Below are positions 1 to 7,902 of a DNA stretch of 54,732 bases, piece by piece. The stretch lies in contig CAVVYW010000008.1 of the NCBI GenBank assembly GCA_963752605.1, positions 1 to 54,732 of the forward strand, in the 5' to 3' direction. Both the position numbers and the translations under genes were made by a program. This stretch comes from CAVVYW01 sp963752605 (GTDB lineage: Bacteria > Actinomycetota > Thermoleophilia > Solirubrobacterales > 70-9). Each line of letters starts with the position of its first letter. The stretch's first letter is position 1. The notes beneath the pieces were generated by a model. That model saw only the letters and a list, made by a program, of their open reading frames with translations, had not been told where the DNA came from and made no database searches.

Positions 1-444
1 CTGGTCGAGGCGGTCAAGGGCTACGCGAGTCACGAGCAGCGCACCTTCGAGAACGTGACCAAGGCGCGCAGCACCGCGGTGGCCGCGAAGGCGCCGCCCC
101 AGCAGGCCGCCGCCGAGGACGCGCTCACGGCCGTGATCCAGCGCCTGATGGTGGTCGCCGAGCAGTACCCGGAGCTGCGGGCGACGGAGAACTTCCAGCA
201 GCTCCAGGGTCAGCTGAGCGCGACCGAGAACCAGATCCAGATCACCCGCCGCGTCTACAACGACACGGTCCAGACCTACAACACGTTCATCCAGATCTTC
301 CCCAACTCGGTCATCGCCGGGGCGTTCAACTTCGAGCCGCGGCAGTTCTTCGACGCCGAGGAGGAGGCCGAGGCGGCTCCCGAGGTGAGCTTCCCCGGAG
401 GCGAGGGCGCACAGCCCGCCCAAGCGCCACCCGCCGAGAAGTAG
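1..444 (+). CDS. lemA: LemA family protein, 5' end outside window
   Basis: The frame is open from base 1 and reads LVEAVKGYASHEQRTFENVT, typical of the middle of LemA proteins, followed by the helical segment ending in VYNDTVQTYNTFIQIFPNS, the family's conserved C-terminal core. The first in-frame ATG or GTG inside the window is internal, so the true start and the N-terminal membrane anchor lie upstream. LemA proteins are membrane-anchored helical-bundle proteins of poorly defined role, often encoded beside DUF2207 proteins, as here: the next gene starts one base after this stop. The last 35 or so residues are an Ala/Pro/Glu-rich tail of low complexity. Identity is well supported; the cellular role is not known from sequence. 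Confidence 0.9.
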   Translation: MVEAVKGYASHEQRTFENVTKARSTAVAAKAPPQQAAAEDALTAVIQRLMVVAEQYPELRATENFQQLQGQLSATENQIQITRRVYNDTVQTYNTFIQIFPNSVIAGAFNFEPRQFFDAEEEAEAAPEVSFPGGEGAQPAQAPPAEK

Positions 445-445
445 C

Positions 446-2291
446 GTGCCGCGGCGCCTGGCCAGCTCCATCGCGGCGGCGGCCCTGTGCTGCCTCGCCT
501 TCCCCGCCGCCGCCGCGGCCGACAGCGCCGACGTCACCGACGCCGACGTCACCCTGGGGCTCGCGCCGGACTCCAGCCTGCAGGTGGCCGAGACGCTGAC
601 GTTCGACTACGAGGGCAGCTATCACGCCTCCTACCGCGACATCCCGCTCGGCTCGAACGAGAAGATGGCCGACATCACCGTGTCGGAGGGCGGCCGCACC
701 TTCAAGCAGGGCGGATGCACGGTGGAGGGCTGCACGGACGAGACCGGCAAGGTCGGCGTCACCAACTCCCCTGAGGGTGACGTCAGGATCGTCTGGCATC
801 ACAACGCCAGCAACCAGGAGCGCACCTTCGTCGTCTCCTACCGGGTGATCGCCAAGGACCACGTGATCGCCTACGACGACGTGATCGACGTCTACTGGCA
901 GGTGTGGGGCGATCAGTGGGACTTCGACCTGGACCACTTGACCGCAAGCCTGAGAGATCCGGCCTTGAGGCCCCATCCGCCGGGCGAGGAGGCTTCTCCC
1001 GAGAACCCTTCGGCGGTGTGGGGTATCCCTCGCGACGTCGAGGGGCAGGACTTCCTCGAGCCCGGCGTGGCGCGTCTCGAGGCATCAGACATTCCCGACC
1101 ATCAGTTCGTCGAATTGCGCGTCCTCGTCCCGCGGACGCCCGGCCAGGGAGTCAGCGCGGCCGGGCGGGGGGAAGGCAGCGGGCTGGGGGCTGTGACCGG
1201 CGACGAGCAGGCGCGGACCGAGGACTACAACTCGACGTTCAACAAGACGAAGCGGTGGATCGCCGACAACTCGGTCCTGCTGGCGGCGCTCGTGGCCGCT
1301 CTCGCACTCGGGCTGCTCGCGCTGTTCACCTTCCTCGCGCGCGAGCACCGGACCTCGACGCCCGAGCATCTTCCCGAGCCGCCGGACGACGCCAGCCCGG
1401 CTCTGGCCTACGGCCTCGCCCACGAGGGCGGCGACAGCACCGACACGGTTCTCGCGACCCTGCTCGACCTGGTCGAGCGCGGCTACTACGAGGACAAGCA
1501 GGCGACCACCGAGGACGAGAAGCTGGACCTTGCGATCGCGGTGGCGGCGAAGCGGCCCAGCACCGAGGGCCTCGAGCCGCATGAGAAGGAGGTGCTCTCG
1601 TTCTTCGACCAGCTGATCGAGGGCGAGACGGTTCCGATGAGCGACATGAAGGACAGGATCCCCGAGCACGATTCGACCTGGCGTGGGCGCTGGGAGTCGA
1701 TGACCTCGGCGCTCGATTCGGTGGAGGAGGGCCAGCTCGAATGGGACCGGAGCTTCAACGGCGCCAAGTGGCTGCTGTGGCTCGGGCTGATCGTCGTCTT
1801 CGGCCTGATCTGCCTGGCGGACGCGGTCGTGAACGAGGACGCGCACTTCCTGTTGCCCGGGGCGATCGGCTTCGTCACTTTGATCGTGGTGATGGCGTGG
1901 CCGGGCCGGCGCCTCAAGCGACTCGCGGCTCAGCCCGGCGAGCGCGTCGCCAACTGGAGGGCCTTCGAGCGCTGGACCGAGGACTTCCCGCGGCTCAAGG
2001 ACGACCCGCCGGCGACCCTCGAGCTGTGGAAGCGGATCCTGATCTTCGGCGTGGCCTTCGGCACCGCGAAGCGGATGATCGAGTCAGGTCGCATCCCCGC
2101 GCCCGTTGTGGCGAGCAGCGGAGCCGCCTGGAGCACCTATTACTTCTCCGGCAACGCCACGGACTTCGGCAGCTCGTTCAGCTCCGGTTTCTCGTCGCAG
2201 GTCGCCCCCGAGTCCTCGAGCGGGGGCGGAGGCGGCTTCAGCGGCGGCGGAGGGGGCGAGGGGCGGCGGCGGCGGCGGCGGGTCCTGGTAG
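446..2291 (+). CDS. DUF2207 membrane protein, frameshifted in the Gly-rich tail
   Basis: It has an N-terminal signal peptide (residues 1-26, Ala-rich), then an extracellular DUF2207 beta domain, a transmembrane helix near residues 275-295, a cytoplasmic domain, and a second hydrophobic pair near residues 445-485. Such proteins normally end in a run of Gly closed by a Trp or other aromatic residue. Here the frame runs GGGGGFSGGGGG, then switches to an Arg run and continues to 2392 into a convergent gene. Dropping the single A in the GGGCGAGGGG stretch near 2259 gives an uninterrupted Gly run ending SW-stop at 2291, so I give 2291 as the likely original end. It directly follows lemA and is probably co-transcribed. 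Function is unknown; family assignment is firm. Confidence 0.82.
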
Positions 2292-2305
2292 CGGCCCGCC
2301 TTCGC

Positions 2306-2803
2306 CTACAGCTCCGTATCGATCAGATCCCGGCGATCGCGCCGCCGGCTGATCTTGGGCGAGAGCCCGACGGCCATGCCCCCGGCCTTTAGCGCCAGTT
2401 CCCAGAGGGTGGATCCGCGCGTGGCGGTGTCCTCGCCGCCGACGTGAGCACGGATCTCATCGGCCATTCGAATCAGCTCAGGGGCGGTCGCCTGGGAGAC
2501 CTGCCACGAGAGGGCATCGGCGAGTTCCGAGGCATAGGCCGCGAGCGTCGTCGTCTCGTCCGGGCGGGCGGCCAGGGCGAGCGCGAGGGCGCATCCGATC
2601 AGCGAGTGACCGGCGGCGTTCAGGTCGCCGGTGTCCAGTGACGCGGCCCCGACCTCGGCCCGGCTCGCACCGAGCTCGATCATCGCCGTCTTGTTCCGGG
2701 CGATCGGCTGATCGCCCTGGAGCAGCAGCTCGCCGGCGATGATCGCCCATACCGGCGAGTCCTCTCGCCAAATCGAAGCAGCCTCGTCGAACTGCGCGGA
2801 CAT
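2306..2803 (-). CDS. hypothetical protein
   Basis: I do not recognise this 165-residue protein. It is mostly helical and Ala/Leu-rich, with a basic C-terminus (SRRRDRRD) and no signal peptide or clear membrane segment. Two in-frame ATGs are possible, at 2812 and 2803. I prefer 2803 because AGGA at 2812-2815 then sits 8 bases upstream as a ribosome binding site; the upstream ATG has none. The stretch from 2806 to 2821 around that site is a perfect inverted repeat. The gene is convergent with the DUF2207 gene, and the gap is only 14 bases if that gene ends at 2291. Codon use matches the neighbours, so it is probably a real gene. Confidence 0.6.
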   Translation of the reverse strand: MSAQFDEAASIWREDSPVWAIIAGELLLQGDQPIARNKTAMIELGASRAEVGAASLDTGDLNAAGHSLIGCALALALAARPDETTTLAAYASELADALSWQVSQATAPELIRMADEIRAHVGGEDTATRGSTLWELALKAGGMAVGLSPKISRRRDRRDLIDTEL

Positions 2804-2805
2804 CT

Positions 2806-2821
2806 GAACCATCCTTGGTTC
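2806..2821 (-). promoter_or_regulatory. inverted repeat holding the ribosome binding site
   Basis: On the minus strand GAACCA and TGGTTC (6-base arms) flank the tetraloop AGGA, which is the ribosome binding site for the ATG at 2803. It could be an operator or a small RNA hairpin that affects translation. The pairing is seen directly; a role is inference. Confidence 0.4.
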
Positions 2822-2918
2822 TTCGACTAAACGTAGCCTTGAACCCGCAGATTTTCGTCCCCGCGGACGCTTGTTCTAGGCGTGGCGCAGGCGTGCAAGC
2901 GTGACTCGTGCCTGAGGC

Positions 2919-3344
2919 TCAGATCGCGGCGGCCTCGGCGGGGTCGCCCTGCTCGCCCTCGTCCTCCCAGTCTGCGGGCTTGCCCAGGCTGGCGCCCTTC
3001 ACCACCTTGAGGCCGAGGAGCGCGCACTTCATGCGCGTCGCGGAGATGTCGATTCCCAGCAGCTCGAGGACGAAGTCCTTCGGCAGCGCGAGGATCTCCT
3101 CACGGGTCTTGCCCTCCAGCTCCTCGGAGAGGAGCGACGTCGCGGCGGTGGAGATCGCGCAGCCCTGGCCCTCGAAGGAGACCTCCGAGACCCGGCCCTC
3201 GTCGTCGAGCTTCAGGAAGACATGCTGCTCGTCTCCGCAGAACGGATTCGAGTCCTCGAAGTCGAGGTCGAAGGGGTCGAGCCGCCCGAAGTTCCGCGGG
3301 CGCTTGTAGTGATCCAGGATCTGGTCCCGGTAGAGCTCGTCCAT
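2919..3344 (-). CDS. sufU: SufU-type Fe-S cluster assembly protein
   Basis: This 141-residue protein begins MDELYRDQILDHYKRPRNFG, the classic SufU/IscU N-terminus. The metal or sulfur ligands are visible: C36 with D38 (FCGD), C62 (GQGCAIS) and C107 (RMKCALL). SufU receives persulfide sulfur from SufS. The residue before C107 is Lys, as in SufU (IscU has His there), but the roughly 17-residue insertion that SufU carries between the second and third Cys is missing (45 residues apart, against 62 in the Bacillus protein as I recall it). The start was chosen at the TGATG overlap with the sufS stop, which implies translational coupling. The C-terminus is acidic. It is the last gene of the Rrf2-sufC-sufS-sufU run. 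Confidence 0.93.
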   Translation of the reverse strand: MDELYRDQILDHYKRPRNFGRLDPFDLDFEDSNPFCGDEQHVFLKLDDEGRVSEVSFEGQGCAISTAATSLLSEELEGKTREEILALPKDFVLELLGIDISATRMKCALLGLKVVKGASLGKPADWEDEGEQGDPAEAAAI

Positions 3345-4600
3345 CAAATCTTGAAGACGCGGCGGACGTCGAACAGTCCCTCGACCAGACGGTCGATCTC
3401 CTCGCGCGTGTTGAAGACGGCGAGGCTGGCGCGGGTGGTGGCGGGCACCCCGAGCCGCTCCATCAGCACCTGGCAGCAATGGTGGCCGGCGCGGACGGCG
3501 ACGCCGTGGCGGTCGAGGATCTCGGAGATGTCATGGGCGTGGACGCCCTCCATCGCGAAGGAGAGGATGCCGCCCCGGTCATCGCCGGCGGGCGGGCCGA
3601 AGACCCTCAGCCCGTCGATCTCGGCCAGGCGGTCCAGCCCATAGCCGGCGAGCTCGACCTCGGCGGCATGCACGGCGTCCAGCCCGAGCTCGTCGAGCCA
3701 GCGGACCGCCGCCCCGAAGCCGATCGCCTCGCCGATCGCCGGGGTGCCCCCCTCGAACTTCGCCGGGAGCTCGGCCCAGCTGATCTCGTCGCGCTCGACC
3801 TTCCTGATCATCGAGCCGCCGCCGATGAAGGGAGGCATCTCCTCGAGCAGCTCACGCCGGCCGAACAGCGCCCCGATGCCGGTGGGCCCGTACATCTTGT
3901 GGCCCGTGAGGGCGTAGAAGTCGGCGCCGAGCCCGGCCATGTCGAGCTCGAGCTTGGGGCCGCCCTGGGCGCCGTCGACGACCAGCAGGGCTCCGGCGTC
4001 GTGCGCCATGCGGGCGATCTCGGAGATGGGATTGACCGTGCCCAGGACGTTCGAGACGTGGGTGACGCAGACGAGCTTCGGCCCCTGCTCGAGCAGCGAG
4101 CCGAGCGCCTCGAGGTCGAGCCTTCCCTCGTCGGTGATGGGGGCCCAGTCGAGCAGCGCTCCCTTCTCCCTGGCGAGCTGGTACCAGGGCACGATGTTCG
4201 AGTGGTGCTCCATCTCGGTGAGCACGATCCGGTCGCCCTCGCCGATGTTGGCGCGCCCCCAGGAGTAGGCGACGAGGTTGAGCGCCTCGGTCGCGTTGCG
4301 GACGAAGACCACCTCTCGCCGGTCGGCGCCCATATGGGCGGCCAGCGTGACCCGCGCGTCCTCGTAGAGGGCGGTCGCCTCCTCGGAGAGCGTGTGGACG
4401 CCGCGATGGACGTTCGCGTTCTGGTCTCGCCAGTAACGATCCAGCGTCTCGATCACCGCGAGCGGCTTCTGCGCGGTGGCGCCGTTGTCGAGGTAGGCGA
4501 GGGGCTTGCCGTGGACCCGCCGCTCCAGGATCGGAAACTCGGCGCGGATCTCGTCCAGCGAGCGGGGGAGGGCTGGGGCCGTGGTAGCGGTTGGCTCCAT
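3344..4600 (-). CDS. sufS: cysteine desulfurase SufS
   Basis: A 418-residue PLP-dependent class V aminotransferase-fold enzyme that takes sulfur from L-cysteine and leaves alanine. The PLP lysine is K235 in LTGHKMYGPTG. The PLP-stacking His lies in EMEHHSN (about 130-135). The persulfide-forming Cys is C375 or C376 in RAGHHCCQ, the SufS form of the loop. Length fits the family (about 400-420). The start overlaps the sufC stop as TGATG, and its own stop overlaps the sufU start in the same way, so the three genes are probably translated as a coupled unit. Its sulfur acceptor is expected to be the adjacent SufU. Confidence 0.95.
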   Translation of the reverse strand: MEPTATTAPALPRSLDEIRAEFPILERRVHGKPLAYLDNGATAQKPLAVIETLDRYWRDQNANVHRGVHTLSEEATALYEDARVTLAAHMGADRREVVFVRNATEALNLVAYSWGRANIGEGDRIVLTEMEHHSNIVPWYQLAREKGALLDWAPITDEGRLDLEALGSLLEQGPKLVCVTHVSNVLGTVNPISEIARMAHDAGALLVVDGAQGGPKLELDMAGLGADFYALTGHKMYGPTGIGALFGRRELLEEMPPFIGGGSMIRKVERDEISWAELPAKFEGGTPAIGEAIGFGAAVRWLDELGLDAVHAAEVELAGYGLDRLAEIDGLRVFGPPAGDDRGGILSFAMEGVHAHDISEILDRHGVAVRAGHHCCQVLMERLGVPATTRASLAVFNTREEIDRLVEGLFDVRRVFKI

Positions 4601-5364
4601 CAGGCGGCCGCCTCGACCTCCTCGCGGATCCAGCCGTAGCCCTTCTCCTCGAGCTGCTCGACCAGCTCCGGGCCGCCGTCCTTGACGATGCGCCCGTCGA
4701 AGATGACGTGGACGGCGTCGGGCTTCACCAGGTGGAGGATGCGCTGGTAGTGGGTGATGATCAGGACGCCCATATCGGGCCCCGCGAACTTGTTGACGCC
4801 CTCGGCGACGGTCCGCAGCGCGTCGATGTCCAGGCCCGAGTCGGTCTCGTCGAGGACGGCCATCTCCGGGCGAAGCATCGCGAGCTGGAGAATCTCCATC
4901 CGCTTCTTCTCGCCGCCCGAGAACCCGTCGTTCAGGTAGCGAGAGGAGAACTCCTTGGGGATGTTGGTCAGCTCCATCGCCTCCTCGGTCTCCTTGCGGA
5001 AGTCCTTCAGCTTCACGGGCTCCTCACCGCGCGCATCCCGGTGGGCGTTGATCGCCATGCGCAGGTACTTGGCGACGGTCACGCCCGGGATGGCGACGGG
5101 GTACTGGAAGGCCATGAAGAGCCCCATGCGCGAGCGCTCGTCGGGATCGGCCTCGGTGATGTCCTCGCCCTTGAAGGTGATCGTCCCCTCGGTGATCTCG
5201 AGGCCGGGGTGGCCCATGATCGCGTTCGCGAGGGTGGACTTGCCGGACCCGTTCGGCCCCATCAGGGCGTGGATGCGCCCCTTCTCGACTTCGAGATCGA
5301 GGCCCTTGAGGATCTCCTTGTCCTCGGCGCTCACGTGCAGGTTGCGGATCTCAAGCTCTGCCAA
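4600..5364 (-). CDS. sufC: Fe-S cluster assembly ATPase SufC
   Basis: A 254-residue ABC-type ATPase without membrane segments. Walker A is GPNGSGKST at 36-44, the signature is FSGGEKKR, and Walker B leads into the LDETDSGLDIDAL form that is characteristic of SufC. SufC normally works in a SufBCD scaffold complex. Here neither sufB nor sufD is next to it: the Rrf2 regulator lies 42 bases upstream and sufS follows by overlap, so the partners must be elsewhere in the genome. The enzyme assignment is firm; the unusual context is discussed in the findings. Confidence 0.94.
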   Translation of the reverse strand: MAELEIRNLHVSAEDKEILKGLDLEVEKGRIHALMGPNGSGKSTLANAIMGHPGLEITEGTITFKGEDITEADPDERSRMGLFMAFQYPVAIPGVTVAKYLRMAINAHRDARGEEPVKLKDFRKETEEAMELTNIPKEFSSRYLNDGFSGGEKKRMEILQLAMLRPEMAVLDETDSGLDIDALRTVAEGVNKFAGPDMGVLIITHYQRILHLVKPDAVHVIFDGRIVKDGGPELVEQLEEKGYGWIREEVEAAA

Positions 5365-5406
5365 TTCGGCTCCTTGATCGGGTTGCGGTTCGGACTTGCG
5401 CGGCCG

Positions 5407-5877
5407 CTAGCCGGCGGCGACGGGGGTTTTCGACCTCGGGCGCGAGTCTCTCTCCGAAAACTCGACAAGGTCGGCGACCGTCGTCCCCGAGAGGGCCTTG
5501 CTCACGCCGCCCTGTACCCGGGTCCAGAGGAACTTGGTGGCGCAGGCCTCGTCGTCCGTTTCGTGCGAACACGAGACCTTTCCCTCCGGCTCGGCGTGGA
5601 AACACTCCATCGGGGCGATCGTGCCCTCGAGCGCCTGGACCACCTCGAGCATGTCGATCTCGTCGGCCGCACGGGCGAGGCGGTAGCCGCCATGGGCTCC
5701 CCGCTGGCTCTCGACCAGGCCCGCCCTGCGCAGCTTGGCGACCAGGTGCTCGAGATAGGAGAGAGGAAGGCTCTCGGATTCGGCGACCGCGCTCAGCGCG
5801 ACCGGCGCTCCGTCGCCCTGCCGGCCAAGCTCGACCATCAGGCGCACTCCGTACTCGGCTCGGGTCGAAAACAGCAT
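5407..5877 (-). CDS. Rrf2 family transcriptional regulator, probable Fe-S sensor
   Basis: A 156-residue Rrf2/IscR-type regulator. A winged helix-turn-helix fills residues 1-85 (MLFSTRAEYGVRLMVELG; GAHGGYRLAR is the wing). It is followed by three cysteines, C92, C103 and C112, arranged C-x10-C-x8-C, the position where IscR, NsrR and related proteins bind an Fe-S cluster. It is the first gene of the suf run and ends 42 bases before sufC, so it most likely controls that operon and itself. CymR-type regulators of cysteine metabolism belong to the same family, so it is also a candidate for the shared inverted repeats found at 10.5 and 39.1 kb. Family firm, targets inferred. Confidence 0.9.
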   Translation of the reverse strand: MLFSTRAEYGVRLMVELGRQGDGAPVALSAVAESESLPLSYLEHLVAKLRRAGLVESQRGAHGGYRLARAADEIDMLEVVQALEGTIAPMECFHAEPEGKVSCSHETDDEACATKFLWTRVQGGVSKALSGTTVADLVEFSERDSRPRSKTPVAAG

Positions 5878-5905
5878 CGCCCCGAAATCCTAGCTCAACG
5901 GTCGG

Positions 5906-6373
5906 TTATGCGGTGGACTCTCGCGCCCGGGCCACGACGGCGCGGAGGATGTTGCGGAACTCCGCGTACACCTTGGGGCCGGCGGCCGCGGCGTGGCGGG
6001 CCTCGATCTCGGCGACGACTTGGTCACCGGCCACCAGCATCTCCAGTCCGCGCTTCGTCGGCACCACCAGCTTGGCCCGCCGGTCGCTCGGGTCCGGTCG
6101 CCGCCCAACGTAGCCGAGGTCCTCGAGCTCGTCGACCAGCCGGCCCACGACCTGCTTGTGCCGGCCACTCAGCCGGGCCAGCTCGGTAGCGCGGACCCCG
6201 TTCTCGTCGAGGAAGGCGAGGACCGCGGCATGCCGCGGGCGGAGATCGGGATGCCCCTGCTCGGCGAGGCGGGTAAGCAGCTCCTCGTGGATCGAGTGCT
6301 GGAGCTGGGTCGCGAGCACCCAGAGGTCCGGGTTCCGCTCCTGGCGCTCGCTTCTCCGCTTCGTTGTGGTCAT
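5906..6373 (-). CDS. MarR family transcriptional regulator
   Basis: About 155 residues with the MarR winged-helix core: helices from LWVLATQLQHSIHEELL, then GVRATELARLSGRHKQVVGR as recognition helix region, and the wing RRPDPSDRRAKLVV, whose D-x-R-D/R pattern is the family hallmark. An upstream in-frame start (6424) exists, but the ATG at 6373 gives the usual length and leaves room for a promoter. The gene is divergent from htpX. The 114-base gap holds TGGT and ACCA arms around 6 bases at 6410-6423, a weak operator candidate. Ligand and targets are unknown; control of htpX is plausible. Confidence 0.85.
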   Translation of the reverse strand: MTTTKRRSERQERNPDLWVLATQLQHSIHEELLTRLAEQGHPDLRPRHAAVLAFLDENGVRATELARLSGRHKQVVGRLVDELEDLGYVGRRPDPSDRRAKLVVPTKRGLEMLVAGDQVVAEIEARHAAAAGPKVYAEFRNILRAVVARARESTA

Positions 6374-6409
6374 GGTCTCAGGCCAAGACAGTAAACGATC
6401 GTGACCGTC

Positions 6410-6423
6410 TGGTTCGTTGACCA
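6410..6423. promoter_or_regulatory. weak operator-like repeat between marR-type gene and htpX
   Basis: TGGT and ACCA arms of only 4 bases separated by 6 bases, in the divergent promoter region. Short enough to be chance; noted because MarR proteins often bind their own intergenic region. Confidence 0.2.
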
Positions 6424-6487
6424 ACGCTTTATGGCCGGTTGAGGGCCCTCGCTATGCTGGCCTTCAACTCCAAAGGAGATTTCGCAG

Positions 6488-7348
6488 ATGAGCACGACAA
6501 GGCGTTCCAATTTCGGTGCCGCATTCAGGACGGGGATTCTGCTCGCCGCCCTGTTGGGGCTGTTCGTCGTCATCGGCGCCCTGATCGGGGGCCCGGAGAC
6601 GGCGCTGTTGTTCCTCTTCTTCGGCGCGATCTTCAACTTCGCCGCCTACTGGTTCAGCGACAAGATCGCGCTGCGGATGGCGGGAGCGAAGGAGATCTCC
6701 GAGCAGGAGGCGCCGCGGCTCTACCAGATCGTCCGGGAGCTGACGACGCGGGCCGGCCTGCCGATGCCGAAGCTGTACGTCATCCCGCAGGACCAGCCGA
6801 ACGCCTTCGCGACCGGCCGCAACCCCGAGCGCTCCGCGGTCGCCGTGACCGCCGGGATCCTCAAGCTTCTCTCCGAGGACGAGCTGCGGGGCGTGCTCGC
6901 CCACGAGCTTGCGCACGTGCGGAACCGCGACATCCTGATCACCTCGATCGTGGCGACGATCGCCGGCGCGATCACCTACATCGCCTACATGCTGCTGTGG
7001 TTCGGCGGCGACAACGACTCGCCGCTGGGCCTGGTCGGCGCCCTGGCGCTGGTCCTGCTAGCGCCGATCGCTGCAGCGATCATCCAGCTGGCGATCTCCC
7101 GCCAGCGCGAGTACTCCGCCGACGCGACCGGCGCCGAGATCTCCGGCAACCCCGAGTCCCTGGCGAGCGCGCTGCTCCGCCTGGAGGAGGGCTCGCAGGC
7201 GATCCCGATGCAGGTGAACCAGGCGGCCGAGCCGCTCTACATCGTCAAGCCGTTCTCCGGCGGCGGCATGGCGGCCCTCTTCTCGACGCATCCGCCGATC
7301 GAGGAGCGCGTCCGCCGTCTCCGCCAGATGCGCCCGACGATCGCGTAG
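6488..7348 (+). CDS. htpX: zinc metalloprotease HtpX
   Basis: A 286-residue membrane-bound M48 peptidase for quality control of membrane proteins. The zinc motif HELAH lies at residues 139-143 (VLAHELAHVRNRD), with further ligands expected in the SADATGAEISGN segment. Two hydrophobic helices precede it (about 17-34 and 38-56), and two more follow the active site (about 150-172 and 180-200), as in HtpX. A strong ribosome binding site (AAGGAGA at 6473-6479) sits 8 bases before the ATG. Length and motif order match the family closely. It is divergent from the MarR gene and convergent with the F420-type oxidoreductase gene. Confidence 0.94.
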   Translation: MSTTRRSNFGAAFRTGILLAALLGLFVVIGALIGGPETALLFLFFGAIFNFAAYWFSDKIALRMAGAKEISEQEAPRLYQIVRELTTRAGLPMPKLYVIPQDQPNAFATGRNPERSAVAVTAGILKLLSEDELRGVLAHELAHVRNRDILITSIVATIAGAITYIAYMLLWFGGDNDSPLGLVGALALVLLAPIAAAIIQLAISRQREYSADATGAEISGNPESLASALLRLEEGSQAIPMQVNQAAEPLYIVKPFSGGGMAALFSTHPPIEERVRRLRQMRPTIA

Positions 7349-7807
7349 TTACTCGGGCTCGAGCACGAAGAGGCGGATGTCCCGCGTCGTCCGCGCGCGG
7401 TAGTCGTCGAATCCGGCGAACTGCTCGTTCATCCGCCTCCAGAGGGTCTCGTGCTCCTGGCCCTCGGCGATGCGAGCGCGCACCGGCCAGCGCTCACGGC
7501 GGACCTGGACCTCGGCCTTGGGGTTCTGCTCGAGGTTGAGCGCCCAGGCGGGCGGCCGCTCGTTCCCGGCGTTGGAGCCGATCACGATCATCCGCTCGCC
7601 GTCAGCGAGGTACACCACAGGCGCGGTCCGCTCCTTGCCGGACTGCCGGCCAACGGTGGTGAGGAGGAGGATCGGCGCTCGATCGAGTCGCCCTCCGACG
7701 CGGCCGCCGCTGAGCTTGTAGAGCGGGATGTTGAGGCGGCCGGTCAGCCTCAACCCCCGCGCGCCCAGTGATTTCGAGATGCGCGTCCATGCGCGGTCGC
7801 TCGGCAC
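7349..7807 (-). CDS. nitroreductase/deazaflavin-dependent oxidoreductase (DDN-like)
   Basis: A 152-residue split beta-barrel protein of the DDN/F420H2-dependent reductase family. Visible family marks are LLLTTVGRQSGKERTAPVVY, the segment MIVIGSNAGNERPPAWALNL that binds the deazaflavin phosphate, and RARTTRDIRLFVLEP at the C-terminus. Such enzymes use coenzyme F420 as hydride donor and are typical of actinomycetes; the substrate cannot be read from sequence. The stop directly abuts the htpX stop. Its 5' end is antisense to the unused upstream extension of the next plus-strand gene, and the start of that gene at 7903 avoids the overlap. Confidence 0.88.
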   Translation of the reverse strand: MPSDRAWTRISKSLGARGLRLTGRLNIPLYKLSGGRVGGRLDRAPILLLTTVGRQSGKERTAPVVYLADGERMIVIGSNAGNERPPAWALNLEQNPKAEVQVRRERWPVRARIAEGQEHETLWRRMNEQFAGFDDYRARTTRDIRLFVLEPE

Positions 7808-7902
7808 GCCTGCAGGATGCCACCTCGACCGGCGCCCGTGGCTCCGTCGGCCGACGATCGCATAGCTCTCGGCTTAGAGGCTCGGCAGCTAGGGTTCGCG
7901 GG

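Noticed and set aside
3479..4639. A long plus-strand open frame antisense to sufS
   Set aside because: Mirror of sufS codon positions in GC-rich DNA; no motif, and sufS is certain.
4591..6189. A long plus-strand open frame antisense to sufC and the regulator genes
   Set aside because: It is a GC-rich shadow frame: it runs across several well-supported minus-strand genes and its translation shows no family pattern.
7768..7902. A longer N-terminus of the oxidoreductase-GT2 fusion
   Set aside because: It is Arg/Ser-rich, precedes the Rossmann motif and overlaps the convergent neighbour's start; GTG 7903 is preferred.
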